DNA of 64,000 nucleotides. It comes from Polaromonas sp. GTDB lineage: Bacteria > Pseudomonadota > Gammaproteobacteria > Burkholderiales > Burkholderiaceae_C. The stretch spans positions 1 to 64,000 of the forward strand of contig NZ_JAUYEY010000031.1 of NCBI RefSeq assembly GCF_030689685.1, in the 5' to 3' direction. A program made the position numbers and the translations under genes. Shown piece after piece: positions 27,504 through 35,427 of this stretch (the stretch's first letter is position 1; each line of letters opens with the position of its first letter). Below the pieces are notes generated by a model. The model worked only from the letters and a program-made list of their open reading frames with translations, made no database searches and was not told the DNA's origin.

Positions 27504-28550
27504 TCAGCCACCAGTCGATTCCCTGACGATGAGCCACCGCTCGCCGGCCTTGGCCATGTCCAGCGTTTTGCGGCTGGACACGTTCAGCGCGTCGGCACTG
27601 TAGTCCTGCTTGAATTTAGCGGTGGCCTTGCTGCCCTTGACCGCCACGGACACGTTGCTGAGCTTCACGGTGATGCGCGATTTGCCGACGATGCGGCTGC
27701 GCCGCTCTTCTTCCCAGGCTTTGCGCGGCTGGTTGCCGGGGGTGTCGAAGTCCTTGCCATAGGCGGCCAGGTAAGCGCCCATGTCCTTGGCGGCCCAGGC
27801 GCTGGCCCAGGCGCGCACGGCGGCTTCGACTTCTTTTTCAACGGCGCTGACCGGCACTGCAGTCGGTGGCGCGACCGGCGCTGCCGGAGGGGCCACAGGC
27901 GCCGGGGCGGGCGGCGCCGCAGGCACCACGACGGCCGGGCGTGCGGGAGCGGCGGGCGGTGGTGTGGTCACGGGCCCGGAGGCGGCATTGCTGGCCGCAG
28001 GTTTTTGTCCTTTGGGCTCGGCGCTGAAGAGGGTGCGGATCAGGGCCAGCTTGGGCTGCACGCCGGCGTTGCCACCGTCGAGCTGCAGCGCCTTGCTGTA
28101 AGCCTGACTGGCTAGCTGGGCGTAGACATCGCCCAGGTTTTCATGCGCGGTGGCGTAGCTCGGGTTGGTGCGAATCGCCATCTCCAGCGCGGCTCTGGCC
28201 TTGTCGAACTGGTTCTGGCCAGCGTAGAGCACGGCCAGGTTGTTGTAGGGCTCAGGCAACTCGGGATAGTCCTGGGTGATCTTCGTGAAGGTGCTGATGG
28301 CATCGGCCGGCTTGCCGGCTTCAGTCTGGATCACGCCCTTGATGAAGCGCATCTGCGGGTCACGTGGCTTGCCGGCAAGGTACTGGTCGGCCTTGGCCAT
28401 GGCTTCCGTCAGCTTGCCCGAGCGGACCAGGCTATTCACATCGGTGTAGTCGTCGGCATGGGCCACCGACAAGGACAGCGCGGCGGCCAGGGCCAGCCAG
28501 CGCAGGGCGGCCGACAGGGGTGTGCTCGAAACTGAAGCGGACTTGAACAT
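27504..28550 (-). CDS. TPR-repeat periplasmic protein with C-terminal NTF2-like domain
   Basis: About 348 aa: signal peptide (LALAAALSLSVAHA), three to four tetratricopeptide-like repeats (YNNLAVLYAGQNQFDKARAA and similar), a long Ala/Pro-rich linker (about residues 170-230) and a C-terminal domain resembling that of the adjacent L,D-transpeptidase. The start at 28550 has AGAGGAAAT upstream; the longer frame runs into the cysS promoter region. Likely role: scaffold for envelope enzymes, by context only. Confidence 0.75.
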   Translation of the reverse strand: MFKSASVSSTPLSAALRWLALAAALSLSVAHADDYTDVNSLVRSGKLTEAMAKADQYLAGKPRDPQMRFIKGVIQTEAGKPADAISTFTKITQDYPELPEPYNNLAVLYAGQNQFDKARAALEMAIRTNPSYATAHENLGDVYAQLASQAYSKALQLDGGNAGVQPKLALIRTLFSAEPKGQKPAASNAASGPVTTPPPAAPARPAVVVPAAPPAPAPVAPPAAPVAPPTAVPVSAVEKEVEAAVRAWASAWAAKDMGAYLAAYGKDFDTPGNQPRKAWEEERRSRIVGKSRITVKLSNVSVAVKGSKATAKFKQDYSADALNVSSRKTLDMAKAGERWLIVRESTGG

Positions 28551-28743
28551 ATTTCCTCTGGGACGCATTGGGTGGCTGGCTCGAAACATGGGCCTGCAAG
28601 CCGACGTTGCAGCGCACTGCACGGGCTCTGACCAGCTGGATATACTGGGCGATTGTATCTGAGGGGTATAGTTTAGGCTTGGCCCCGCTTCCCGCATTTT
28701 CACTGGCCCGGCGACTCAAGCCGGGCTGAAATTCCAGACATTC

Positions 28744-30120
28744 ATGAGCCTGCGCATTTACAACACGCTGTCGCGTGCCGTGGAAGATTTTTCGCCTTTG
28801 GTGCCCGGTCAAGTCCGTATGTACGTGTGCGGCATGACGATTTACGACCTCTGTCACATCGGCCATGCGCGCATGATGATGGCTTTCGACGTGGTACAGC
28901 GCTGGCTCAAGGCCAGCGGCTTTGAGGTCACCTATGTGCGCAACATCACCGACATCGACGACAAGATCATCAAACGCGCGGTTGAGCGCGGCATCAGCAT
29001 CCGCACGCTGACCGACGAGATGATCGTGGCCATGCACCAGGACATCGGTGCGCTCGGCATCGAGCCGCCGACGCTGGAGCCGCGCGCCACCGAATACGTG
29101 CCGCAGATGCTGTCCATGATTGCGACGCTGGAGCAAAAAGGCCTGGCCTATCGATCCGGCAATGGCGACGTGAACTTCGCGGTGCGCAAGTTTGAAGGTT
29201 ACGGCAAGCTCTCGGGCAAGTCGCTCGACGAGCTGCGTGCCGGCGAGCGCGTGGCGGTGCTTGACGGCAAGGACGATCCGCTGGACTTTGTGCTCTGGAA
29301 GTCGGCCAAACCTGCCGAGCCGAACGACGCCAAATGGGCCAGTGACTATGGGGCCGGCCGGCCCGGCTGGCACATCGAATGTTCGGCCATGAGCTGCCAG
29401 ACCTTGGGCGAGACTTTTGACATCCACGGCGGCGGCGCCGACCTGCAGTTCCCGCACCATGAAAACGAAATCGCACAGAGCGAGGCGGCCAACGGCAAGC
29501 CGCTGGCCAGGTTCTGGATGCACAACGGCTTTGTGCGTGTGGACAACGAAAAGATGTCCAAGAGTCTGGGCAACTTTTTCACCATCCGCGAGGTGTTGGC
29601 CCAATACGACGCCGAGACCATTCGCTTTTTCATCGTGCGTGCGCATTACCGCAGCGCGCTGAACTACAGCGACGCGCACCTGGACGACGCCCGCAACTCG
29701 CTCAAACGCCTGTACACCGCGCTGAGTCTGGCCAAGCCAGCCGATGTGGCGACCGACTGGTCGCATCCGTTTGCTGCCCGCTTCAAGGCCGCCATGGACG
29801 AGGACTTTGGCACACCGGAGGCGGTGGCCGTGCTGTTTGAAATAGCGGGGGAGGTCAACAAAACCGCGTCGGCCGAATTGGCCGCCTTGCTGAAAAACCT
29901 GGGCGGTGCGCTGGGTCTGCTGCAGGGCGATCCGGCTGCGTTTTTGCAGGCCGGTGCCGGGCTCGATGCTGCAGCCATAGCCGCCCTGATCACCCAGCGC
30001 GCTCAGGCCAAAGCCGTCAAGAATTTTGCCGAGGCCGACCGCATCCGGCAGGACCTGCTGGCTCAGGGCATTGTGCTGAAAGATGCTGCCGGCGGAACCA
30101 CCTGGGAAGTGCAGCCTTGA
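28744..30120 (+). CDS. cysS: Cysteinyl-tRNA synthetase
   Basis: 458-aa class I aminoacyl-tRNA synthetase. The zinc ligand Cys sits in [16 protein letters not shown], which also contains the HIGH motif. Further zinc/His residues are in [12 protein letters not shown] and [13 protein letters not shown], and the KMSKS loop is in [12 protein letters not shown]. The C-terminal DALR-like region is short but complete. It is divergent from the TPR gene. Confidence 0.97.
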   Translation: MSLRIYNTLSRAVEDFSPLVPGQVRMYVCGMTIYDLCHIGHARMMMAFDVVQRWLKASGFEVTYVRNITDIDDKIIKRAVERGISIRTLTDEMIVAMHQDIGALGIEPPTLEPRATEYVPQMLSMIATLEQKGLAYRSGNGDVNFAVRKFEGYGKLSGKSLDELRAGERVAVLDGKDDPLDFVLWKSAKPAEPNDAKWASDYGAGRPGWHIECSAMSCQTLGETFDIHGGGADLQFPHHENEIAQSEAANGKPLARFWMHNGFVRVDNEKMSKSLGNFFTIREVLAQYDAETIRFFIVRAHYRSALNYSDAHLDDARNSLKRLYTALSLAKPADVATDWSHPFAARFKAAMDEDFGTPEAVAVLFEIAGEVNKTASAELAALLKNLGGALGLLQGDPAAFLQAGAGLDAAAIAALITQRAQAKAVKNFAEADRIRQDLLAQGIVLKDAAGGTTWEVQP

Positions 30121-30136
30121 CTTTATTTTTAAGCGA

Positions 30137-30187
30137 TTTTGGCCTTCAGCCCATAACCGGCGGGCGCAAGCAGCTATGAAAAAGATA
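30137..30187 (+). repeat. Dispersed repeat copy that supplies the glycosylase start codon
   Basis: Carries TTGGCCTTCAGCCCATAACC, GGCGGGCGCAAGCAGCT, then ATGAAAAAGATAG. The ATG at 30176 inside the repeat is the most plausible start of the DNA glycosylase gene. Same family as copies at 20530, 22021 and 51764. Confidence 0.75.
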
Positions 30188-30874
30188 GTAAAAAGCGGAC
30201 CGTCCAGCACCGAACTGACGGAAGTCGCCGAGCCTGCCCTGACCAGCGTGCCCGAGTACTGGGCCGAGGCCTGCAAACACCTGGTCAAAAAAGACCGGGT
30301 CATGAAACGCCTGATTCCGCAGTTTGGCGACGCCTGCCTGCAGTCGCGCGGCGACGCCTTCAGCACGCTGGCGCGCAGCATCGTCGGCCAGCAGATTTCG
30401 GTCAAGGCCGCGCAAACTGTCTGGCACCGCTTTGCAGCCCTGCCCAGAAAAATGACGCCGGGCAATGTGCTCAAACTCAAGGTGGACGACATGCGTGCCG
30501 TCGGCCTGAGCGCGCGCAAGGTCGAGTACTTGGTGGATCTGTCCATCCACTTCGACGCCGGCACGGTGCATGTGAAGGACTGGCAGGCGATGGACGACGA
30601 GGCCATCATTGCTGAACTGATCGCCATTCGCGGCATCGGCCGCTGGACCGCCGAGATGTTTTTGATCTTTTACCTGCGCCGGCCCAATGTGCTGCCGCTG
30701 GACGATGTTGGCCTGATCAACGGCATCAGCAAGAGTTATTTTTCCGGCGAAGCGGTCAGCCGCAGTGATGTGCGTGAAGTCGCCGCCGCCTGGGCGCCTT
30801 ATTGCAGTGTTGCAACTTGGTATATTTGGCGCTCACTGGACCCCTTGCCGGTTCTGGGTGCCGAGCAAAGTTAA
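30176..30874 (+). CDS. DNA-3-methyladenine glycosylase (AlkA/HhH-GPD family)
   Basis: 232-aa base-excision repair glycosylase. It has SIVGQQISVKAAQTVW early in the HhH-GPD fold, the hairpin IRGIGRWTAEMFLIF and the catalytic Asp region LPLDDVGL. The open frame reaches back into cysS. The ATG at 30176, which belongs to a dispersed repeat, gives a normal family length. No clear Shine-Dalgarno precedes it, so expression may rely on coupling with cysS. Confidence 0.88.
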   Translation: MKKIVKSGPSSTELTEVAEPALTSVPEYWAEACKHLVKKDRVMKRLIPQFGDACLQSRGDAFSTLARSIVGQQISVKAAQTVWHRFAALPRKMTPGNVLKLKVDDMRAVGLSARKVEYLVDLSIHFDAGTVHVKDWQAMDDEAIIAELIAIRGIGRWTAEMFLIFYLRRPNVLPLDDVGLINGISKSYFSGEAVSRSDVREVAAAWAPYCSVATWYIWRSLDPLPVLGAEQS

Positions 30875-30899
30875 GTTAAAAGCCTGAGGAGCAGAAATG

Positions 30900-30965
30900 A
30901 GCCCCCACATTCACTTTCGTTCACTGCCCCCCGAGGGGGCGCATGCCTCCTTAGAGGCGGCTCGT
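30900..30965. repeat. GC-rich intergenic repeat (CCCCCCGAGGGGG type)
   Basis: The block CACTGCCCCCCGAGGGGGCG, preceded by a cactttcgtt stretch and followed by CCTCCTTAGAGGCGG, matches the block at about 51390-51470 (CGCTGCCCCCCGAGGGGGCC). It forms a strong CCCCC/GGGGG hairpin and lies just ahead of accA. Confidence 0.55.
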
Positions 30966-30978
30966 CAGGAGGCATGAC

Positions 30979-31956
30979 ATGGCCAAAAAGACCTTCCTCG
31001 ATTTCGAGCAGCCGATTGCGGAGCTTGAAGGAAAAATAGAAGAGCTGCGTTATGTGCAGACCGAGTCGGCGGTCGATATTTCCGAAGAAATCGACCAGTT
31101 GGCCAAGAAAAGCCAGCAGCTTACCAAGGACATCTACAGCGACCTGACGCCCTGGCAGATCACCAAGATCGCGCGCCACCCCGAGCGGCCCTACACGCTC
31201 GATTACGTCAACGAACTGTTCACCGATTTTGTCGAGTTGCACGGCGACCGGCATTTTTCAGACGACCTGAGCATCGTCGGCGGCCTGGCGCGTTTCAACG
31301 GCACGGCCTGCATGGTGCTGGGCCACCAGAAGGGCCGCGACACCAAGGAGCGCGGCCTGCGCAACTTCGGCATGAGCAAGCCCGAGGGCTACCGCAAGGC
31401 GCTGCGCCTGATGAAAACCGCCCAGAAGTTCAAGCTGCCGGTATTCACTTTTGTTGACACGCCGGGCGCCTACCCCGGCATTGATGCCGAAGAGCGCGGC
31501 CAGTCCGAGGCCATCGGCCGCAACATTTTTGAGATGGCGCAGCTCGAAGTACCCATCATCACCACCATCATCGGCGAAGGCGGCTCCGGCGGTGCGCTGG
31601 CGATCTCAGTGGCCGACCAGGTGGTGATGCTGCAGTATTCGATCTATTCGGTGATCAGCCCAGAGGGTTGCGCTTCCATTCTTTGGAAAACCTCCGAGAA
31701 GGCCGAGGAAGCCGCCGAAGCCCTGGGCATCACCGCGCACCGCCTCAAGGCGCTAGGCGTGATCGACAAGATCGTTAACGAGCCAGTAGGCGGCGCACAC
31801 CGCGATCACAAGCAGATGGCGGCTTTTCTGAAGCGTGCGCTCAACGACGCCTTTCGCCAGGTCGGTGACCTCAAGGTCAAGGAACTGCTGGACCGCCGCT
31901 ACGAGCGCCTGCAAAGTTATGGCCGCTACACCGACACCAAAGCCGACGCCAAGTAA
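30979..31956 (+). CDS. accA: Acetyl-CoA carboxylase carboxyltransferase alpha subunit
   Basis: 325-aa subunit that transfers carboxyl from biotin to acetyl-CoA, giving malonyl-CoA. The N-terminal coiled helix [19 protein letters not shown] and the crotonase-fold motifs [20 protein letters not shown] and [16 protein letters not shown] are present. AGGAGGCATGAC precedes the ATG. Malonyl-CoA made by this enzyme also feeds the polyene pathway, though no direct regulation is visible. Confidence 0.96.
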   Translation: MAKKTFLDFEQPIAELEGKIEELRYVQTESAVDISEEIDQLAKKSQQLTKDIYSDLTPWQITKIARHPERPYTLDYVNELFTDFVELHGDRHFSDDLSIVGGLARFNGTACMVLGHQKGRDTKERGLRNFGMSKPEGYRKALRLMKTAQKFKLPVFTFVDTPGAYPGIDAEERGQSEAIGRNIFEMAQLEVPIITTIIGEGGSGGALAISVADQVVMLQYSIYSVISPEGCASILWKTSEKAEEAAEALGITAHRLKALGVIDKIVNEPVGGAHRDHKQMAAFLKRALNDAFRQVGDLKVKELLDRRYERLQSYGRYTDTKADAK

Positions 31957-31963
31957 GCCGACC

Positions 31964-32278
31964 CTAACTGAACTGTACGGCTATCGCGACCAGTTTTTTG
32001 GACACCGGATCGGGCTGGAAAATGATCGTGGTGATTGCATCGAAGGCGTTCATGTTGTCGGGGTCAAAGGTCTTTTTCTTGTAGACCCATTTCACGGCCT
32101 CACCGGATTTTTCTTCCGACTCAGGTTTGCCTACCTTGTCGGCCACCACCTCCTGCGTCTGGTCGATGACATAGCCTTGAAACAGGCCGCGCGAGTAAGT
32201 GCTGTCAATGCAGCCCGCCAGCAGGGCGCCAGTTAACAGGACGGCAGCAAACCAGCCCAGGCGTTGAATGAAATTCAT
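31964..32278 (-). CDS. Small lipoprotein, SmpA/OmlA-like length, unknown function
   Basis: 104-aa precursor with a lipobox: LLTGALLAGC, Cys near residue 23. The mature part has VIDQTQEVVADKVGKPESEE and VKWVYKKKTF, resembling short BamE-like outer-membrane lipoproteins, but I cannot confirm homology. The start at 32278 is set by AAGGAG seven bases upstream. It converges with accA, whose stop is 7 bases away. Confidence 0.75.
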   Translation of the reverse strand: MNFIQRLGWFAAVLLTGALLAGCIDSTYSRGLFQGYVIDQTQEVVADKVGKPESEEKSGEAVKWVYKKKTFDPDNMNAFDAITTIIFQPDPVSKKLVAIAVQFS

Positions 32279-32498
32279 GGATTTGTCTCCTTTGTGTGAC
32301 GGTTTCAGTATCCATGCTGTACTGACGCCTCTCTGACAATGCGGGCGCCGGATTTGCCAGAGGAAAACCCTCGGGTTTTGCCAGTCCGCACGTCGATAAT
32401 CACTGCATGCGTTGCCTTCAGGCCCCTTCCTGTCCTGCTTTCCCCGGCGAAACCGCATGGGTTGCAGCAACTCGCCGCGCCGGCCAGGGAGCCGCTGT

Positions 32499-33455
32499 GT
32501 GACTACCACCGTTGATGACGCGCTGCGCGTGTTTTCCCCGCTGTTGCCGCTGGCTGTGGCTTACAGCGGCGGCGCCGACTCCACCGCTTTGCTGCTGGCC
32601 TGCGCCCAGAAGTGGCCGGGGCAGGTGAGGGCGATCCATGTTCACCACGGCCTGCAGGCTGCGGCCGACGACTTTGCCTGCCATTGCGCAGCCGTTTGCG
32701 CCGGCTTGCAAGTGCCTTTGCAGGTCAAGCGGGTACAGGCCGGCCATGCCCTCGGCGAGAGCCCGGAAGACGCCGCCCGCAAGGCGCGTTATGAGGCCAT
32801 TCGGGCTCTGGCCCAGGAAGATCAGGCGCAACCAGCTATTAAAAGCATAGCGCTTGCGCAACATGCCGACGACCAGGTGGAGACCCTGCTGCTGGCGTTG
32901 AGCCGTGGCGCCGGTTTGCCGGGGCTCAGTGCCATGCCCGCCCGTTGGCAGCGCGGCGGGCTGGATTATTACCGGCCTTTGCTGCAGGTGCCCGCCGCCG
33001 AGATTCGCGCCTGGCTGGCGCGGCGCGGCGCCGCCTTTGTTGAAGACCCTAGCAACACCGACGAGCGCTTCACGCGCAACCGCATCCGTGCGCGCTTGCT
33101 GCCGGCGCTGGCCGAGACTTTTCCGCAGTTCCGCGAGACCTTTGCACGCAGCGCCCAGCATGCGGCGCAGGCGCAGGCCTTGCTGCTCGACATGGCGCGC
33201 GACGACCTGGCCGGCACGGGCATGCCGCCGGCGATCAAGGCTTTGCAAGGTTTGTCCACCGCGCGGCAGGCCAATGTGCTGCGGCACTGGCTGCTGGAGG
33301 CCCACCGCGCCACGCCCACTGCCGCGCAACTCGCGCAGTTGCTGGCGCAGGTTGCGGCCTGCACCACGCGCGGCCACCAGATCCATCTCAAGATTGCTGC
33401 CGGGCATGTGACGCGCAGCGGCGACCATTTGCACTACGCTGAGAAGGCCGTCTAG
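32499..33455 (+). CDS. tilS: tRNA(Ile)-lysidine synthetase
   Basis: 318-aa enzyme that converts C34 of tRNA-Ile2 to lysidine. The PP-loop motif AVAYSGGADSTALLLA is near residue 20; HHGLQAAAD and AQHADDQVETLLLALSRGAG follow. I chose the GTG at 32499 with AGGGAG upstream; the frame is open further back. Codons just before the HADDQ motif coincide with the 3' half of the dispersed repeat (32825-32852). lysC follows. Confidence 0.92.
   Translation: MTTTVDDALRVFSPLLPLAVAYSGGADSTALLLACAQKWPGQVRAIHVHHGLQAAADDFACHCAAVCAGLQVPLQVKRVQAGHALGESPEDAARKARYEAIRALAQEDQAQPAIKSIALAQHADDQVETLLLALSRGAGLPGLSAMPARWQRGGLDYYRPLLQVPAAEIRAWLARRGAAFVEDPSNTDERFTRNRIRARLLPALAETFPQFRETFARSAQHAAQAQALLLDMARDDLAGTGMPPAIKALQGLSTARQANVLRHWLLEAHRATPTAAQLAQLLAQVAACTTRGHQIHLKIAAGHVTRSGDHLHYAEKAV
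32825..32852 (+). repeat. Partial dispersed repeat inside tilS
   Basis: GGCGCAACCAGCTATTAAAA followed by GCATAGCG resembles the 3' half of the repeat family (GCGCAAGCAGCTATG-A/T-run-TAGCG). It is read in frame (QPAIKSIA). Weaker than the other copies. Confidence 0.4.
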
Positions 33456-33564
33456 GTAGTTATCCTAGGTATAATTGAGGGCTTTGCTGGCGGCCCAAGC
33501 CTTCTGTAGGGGTGGAAAGCGGCCACAGGCACTGTTTGCAACCAACCCTGGATTGACATCCGCA

Positions 33565-34833
33565 ATGGCATTGATCGTTCATAAATACGGCGGCACCTCG
33601 ATGGGCTCGACTGAGCGCATCCGCAACGTTGCCAAACGCGTTGCCAAGTGGGCGCGCGCCGGCCACCAGATGGTGGTGGTGCCCAGCGCCATGAGCGGCG
33701 AAACCAACCGCCTGCTCGGCCTGGCCAAGGAACTCGCTCCCTCCCACGCCGCCGACGCCTACCACCGCGAACTCGACGCTCTGGCCGCCACCGGTGAGCA
33801 GGCCTCCAGCGCCCTGCTGGCGATTGCGCTTCAGGCCGAGGGCATGCCCGCAGTCAGTTATGCCGGCTGGCAGGTCGCTATCAAGACCAACAGCGCCCAC
33901 ACCAAGGCCCGCATCGAGTCGATCGACGACAAACGTGTGCGCGCCGACCTCGACGCCGGCAAGGTGGTCATCATCACCGGCTTTCAGGGCGTGGACGAAG
34001 GTGGCAATGTCACCACGCTCGGCCGTGGCGGCTCCGACACCTCAGCCGTGGCGATTGCCGCTGCGCTGAAGGCACACGAGTGCCTGATTTACACCGACGT
34101 GGACGGCGTCTACACCACCGACCCGCGCGTCGTGCCCGAGGCGCGCCGTCTGCAGACCGTGAGCTTTGAAGAGATGCTGGAGATGGCGTCCATGGGTTCC
34201 AAGGTGCTGCAAATCCGCTCGGTTGAATTTGCCGGCAAGTACAAGGTGCCGCTGCGCGTGTTGTCGAGTTTTACCGACTGGGACATCAACATCGACGAAG
34301 AGGCCAAGTCCGGCACCCTGATCAGTTTTGAGGAAGATGAACAAATGGAACAAGCCATCGTATCGGGCATCGCATTCAACCGCGACGAAGCCAAAATCTC
34401 CATCCTCGGCGTGCCCGATAAGCCCGGCATCGCCTACCAGATCCTGGGCGCTGTGGCCAACGCCAACATCGAAGTCGACGTGATCATCCAGAACGTCAGC
34501 AAGGACGGCAAGACCGACTTCAGCTTCACCGTGCACCGCAACGACTACACGCGCGCCGTCGAGCTGCTGCGCACCAGCGTGCTGGGCCCGCTTGGCGCCG
34601 AAGAGATCACCGGCGACGCCAAGATATGCAAGGTCAGCATTGTCGGCATCGGCATGCGCAGCCATGTGGGCATCGCCAGCAAGATGTTCCGCGTGCTCAG
34701 CGAGGAGGGCATCAACATCCAGATGATCTCCACCAGCGAAATCAAGACCTCGGTGGTGATCGACGAAAAATACATGGAACTCGCTGTGCGGGCCCTGCAC
34801 AAGGCCTTCGACCTGGACCAGTCCGCCGCCTGA
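33565..34833 (+). CDS. lysC: Aspartate kinase
   Basis: 422-aa enzyme of the aspartate pathway (Lys, Thr, Met, DAP). The N-terminus ALIVHKYGGTSMGS and GRGGSDTSAVAIAAAL are the catalytic signatures. Two ACT domains (from about residue 265: SGIAFNRDEAKISILGVPDK, and KVSIVGIGMRSHVGIASKM) point to feedback control. The ATG at 33565 fits family length; an in-frame start at 33475 lies in the leader. A TATAAT sits at 33470-33475 but has no good -35. The gene ends 59 bases before tRNA-Ser. Confidence 0.95.
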   Translation: MALIVHKYGGTSMGSTERIRNVAKRVAKWARAGHQMVVVPSAMSGETNRLLGLAKELAPSHAADAYHRELDALAATGEQASSALLAIALQAEGMPAVSYAGWQVAIKTNSAHTKARIESIDDKRVRADLDAGKVVIITGFQGVDEGGNVTTLGRGGSDTSAVAIAAALKAHECLIYTDVDGVYTTDPRVVPEARRLQTVSFEEMLEMASMGSKVLQIRSVEFAGKYKVPLRVLSSFTDWDINIDEEAKSGTLISFEEDEQMEQAIVSGIAFNRDEAKISILGVPDKPGIAYQILGAVANANIEVDVIIQNVSKDGKTDFSFTVHRNDYTRAVELLRTSVLGPLGAEEITGDAKICKVSIVGIGMRSHVGIASKMFRVLSEEGINIQMISTSEIKTSVVIDEKYMELAVRALHKAFDLDQSAA

Positions 34834-34892
34834 GAAGCTTCGCGCTGGACAGGGGCGCAAGTCGTGAGATAATCGCGGCTAGCCAAAAATCA

Positions 34893-34985
34893 GGAAACGT
34901 GACCGAGTGGCCGAAGGTGCTCCCCTGCTAAGGGAGTATGGGGTGTAGAGCCTCATCAAGGGTTCGAATCCCTTCGTTTCCGCCA
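34893..34985 (+). tRNA. tRNA-Ser (GCU)
   Basis: 93-nt class II tRNA. The acceptor GGAAACG pairs with CGTTTCC before GCCA, the anticodon stem is CTCCC/GGGAG with loop CTGCTAA (anticodon GCT), and the variable arm is long. The T-arm reads GGGTTCGAATCCC, and CCA is encoded. Its 3' end (34973-34985) is the left attachment core of the prophage, so the acceptor 3' strand was re-formed by phage DNA on integration. Confidence 0.97.
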
Positions 34986-35321
34986 AGATGCCTCTGAGGG
35001 TTTTACTCTCAGGGGTTTTTTGTTTTCTGGGGCCTCATCTGTCTCCGGTGGGAAGGCGTTCAGCATGGCCTGCAGCGATTCCTTTGCGGCATGTTCATAT
35101 GCGTCTTTTTCGTCCAGCGAGTCGACGAAATATTCAAAGATCGTTCTCACGCGATCAACCCCTGCTATCTCTGCGATTTTGATCCGGGTTTTTAGCCCAC
35201 ATATCCGTGCGCCTGACTTGAAGCTGCTGATGTGTTGCGGTGTTGCGCCTATCAGCTCGGCAAGTGCTGTTTGGCTTCCGGCTACTTCGGCGGCCTTCTT
35301 GATAGTTGTTTTCAGTGACAT
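34956..35321 (-). CDS. Phage repressor-like helix-turn-helix protein
   Basis: 121-aa protein with an HTH near residues 15-40 (GSQTALAELIGATPQHISSF) and a conserved KTRIKIAEIAGVDRVRTIFEY segment, as in small repressors of filamentous phages. It is transcribed leftward, divergent from the phage genes across an operator-like array. AGGAA precedes the ATG at 35321. The frame runs through a terminator-like hairpin and the attL core and stops within the antisense of tRNA-Ser (tail WRKRRDSNP). In the excised circle the last residues would differ; see findings. Confidence 0.75.
   Translation of the reverse strand: MSLKTTIKKAAEVAGSQTALAELIGATPQHISSFKSGARICGLKTRIKIAEIAGVDRVRTIFEYFVDSLDEKDAYEHAAKESLQAMLNAFPPETDEAPENKKPLRVKPSEASWRKRRDSNP
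34973..34985 (+). repeat. attL core
   Basis: TTCGTTTCCGCCA, the 3' end of tRNA-Ser, repeated exactly at 42435-42447. It also lies inside the leftward repressor frame. Confidence 0.85.
34991..35021 (+). terminator. Rightward rho-independent terminator after tRNA-Ser
   Basis: CCTCTGAG (34991-34998) pairs with CTCAGGGG (35008-35015), one G-U pair, followed by six T. In the prophage it ends the tRNA-Ser transcript. In the excised circle it would lie just past the recombinase gene across attP. Confidence 0.7.
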
Positions 35322-35427
35322 GCGAATTCCTGCTGGTTGACTTGTGCCAAATAAATGGTACATTTAATTACTCATTTAAATGGAAATAACCATTTAAAAG
35401 GTAATTATCAACTCAAAGGGGCCACCA
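35322..35427. promoter_or_regulatory. Divergent control region with three operator-like palindromes
   Basis: AAATGGTACATTT (35353-35365), CATTTAAATG (35373-35382) and CCATTTAAAAGG (35390-35401) are palindromes or near-palindromes sharing CATTT/AAATG half-sites. Their centres are about 18 bases apart. They lie between the leftward repressor gene and the rightward phage genes, as expected for a repressor-controlled switch. Confidence 0.65.

Noticed and set aside
28432..30636. 734-codon leftward open frame opposite cysS and the glycosylase
   Set aside because: It covers two well-supported genes on the other strand and has no recognisable domain; a product of GC codon bias.
34956..34990. The RRDSNP tail of the repressor as a mere tRNA-antisense artefact
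   Set aside because: Such tails often mark spurious frames, but here the frame upstream has an HTH, a Shine-Dalgarno and an operator region. I kept the gene and treat only the tail as att-dependent.
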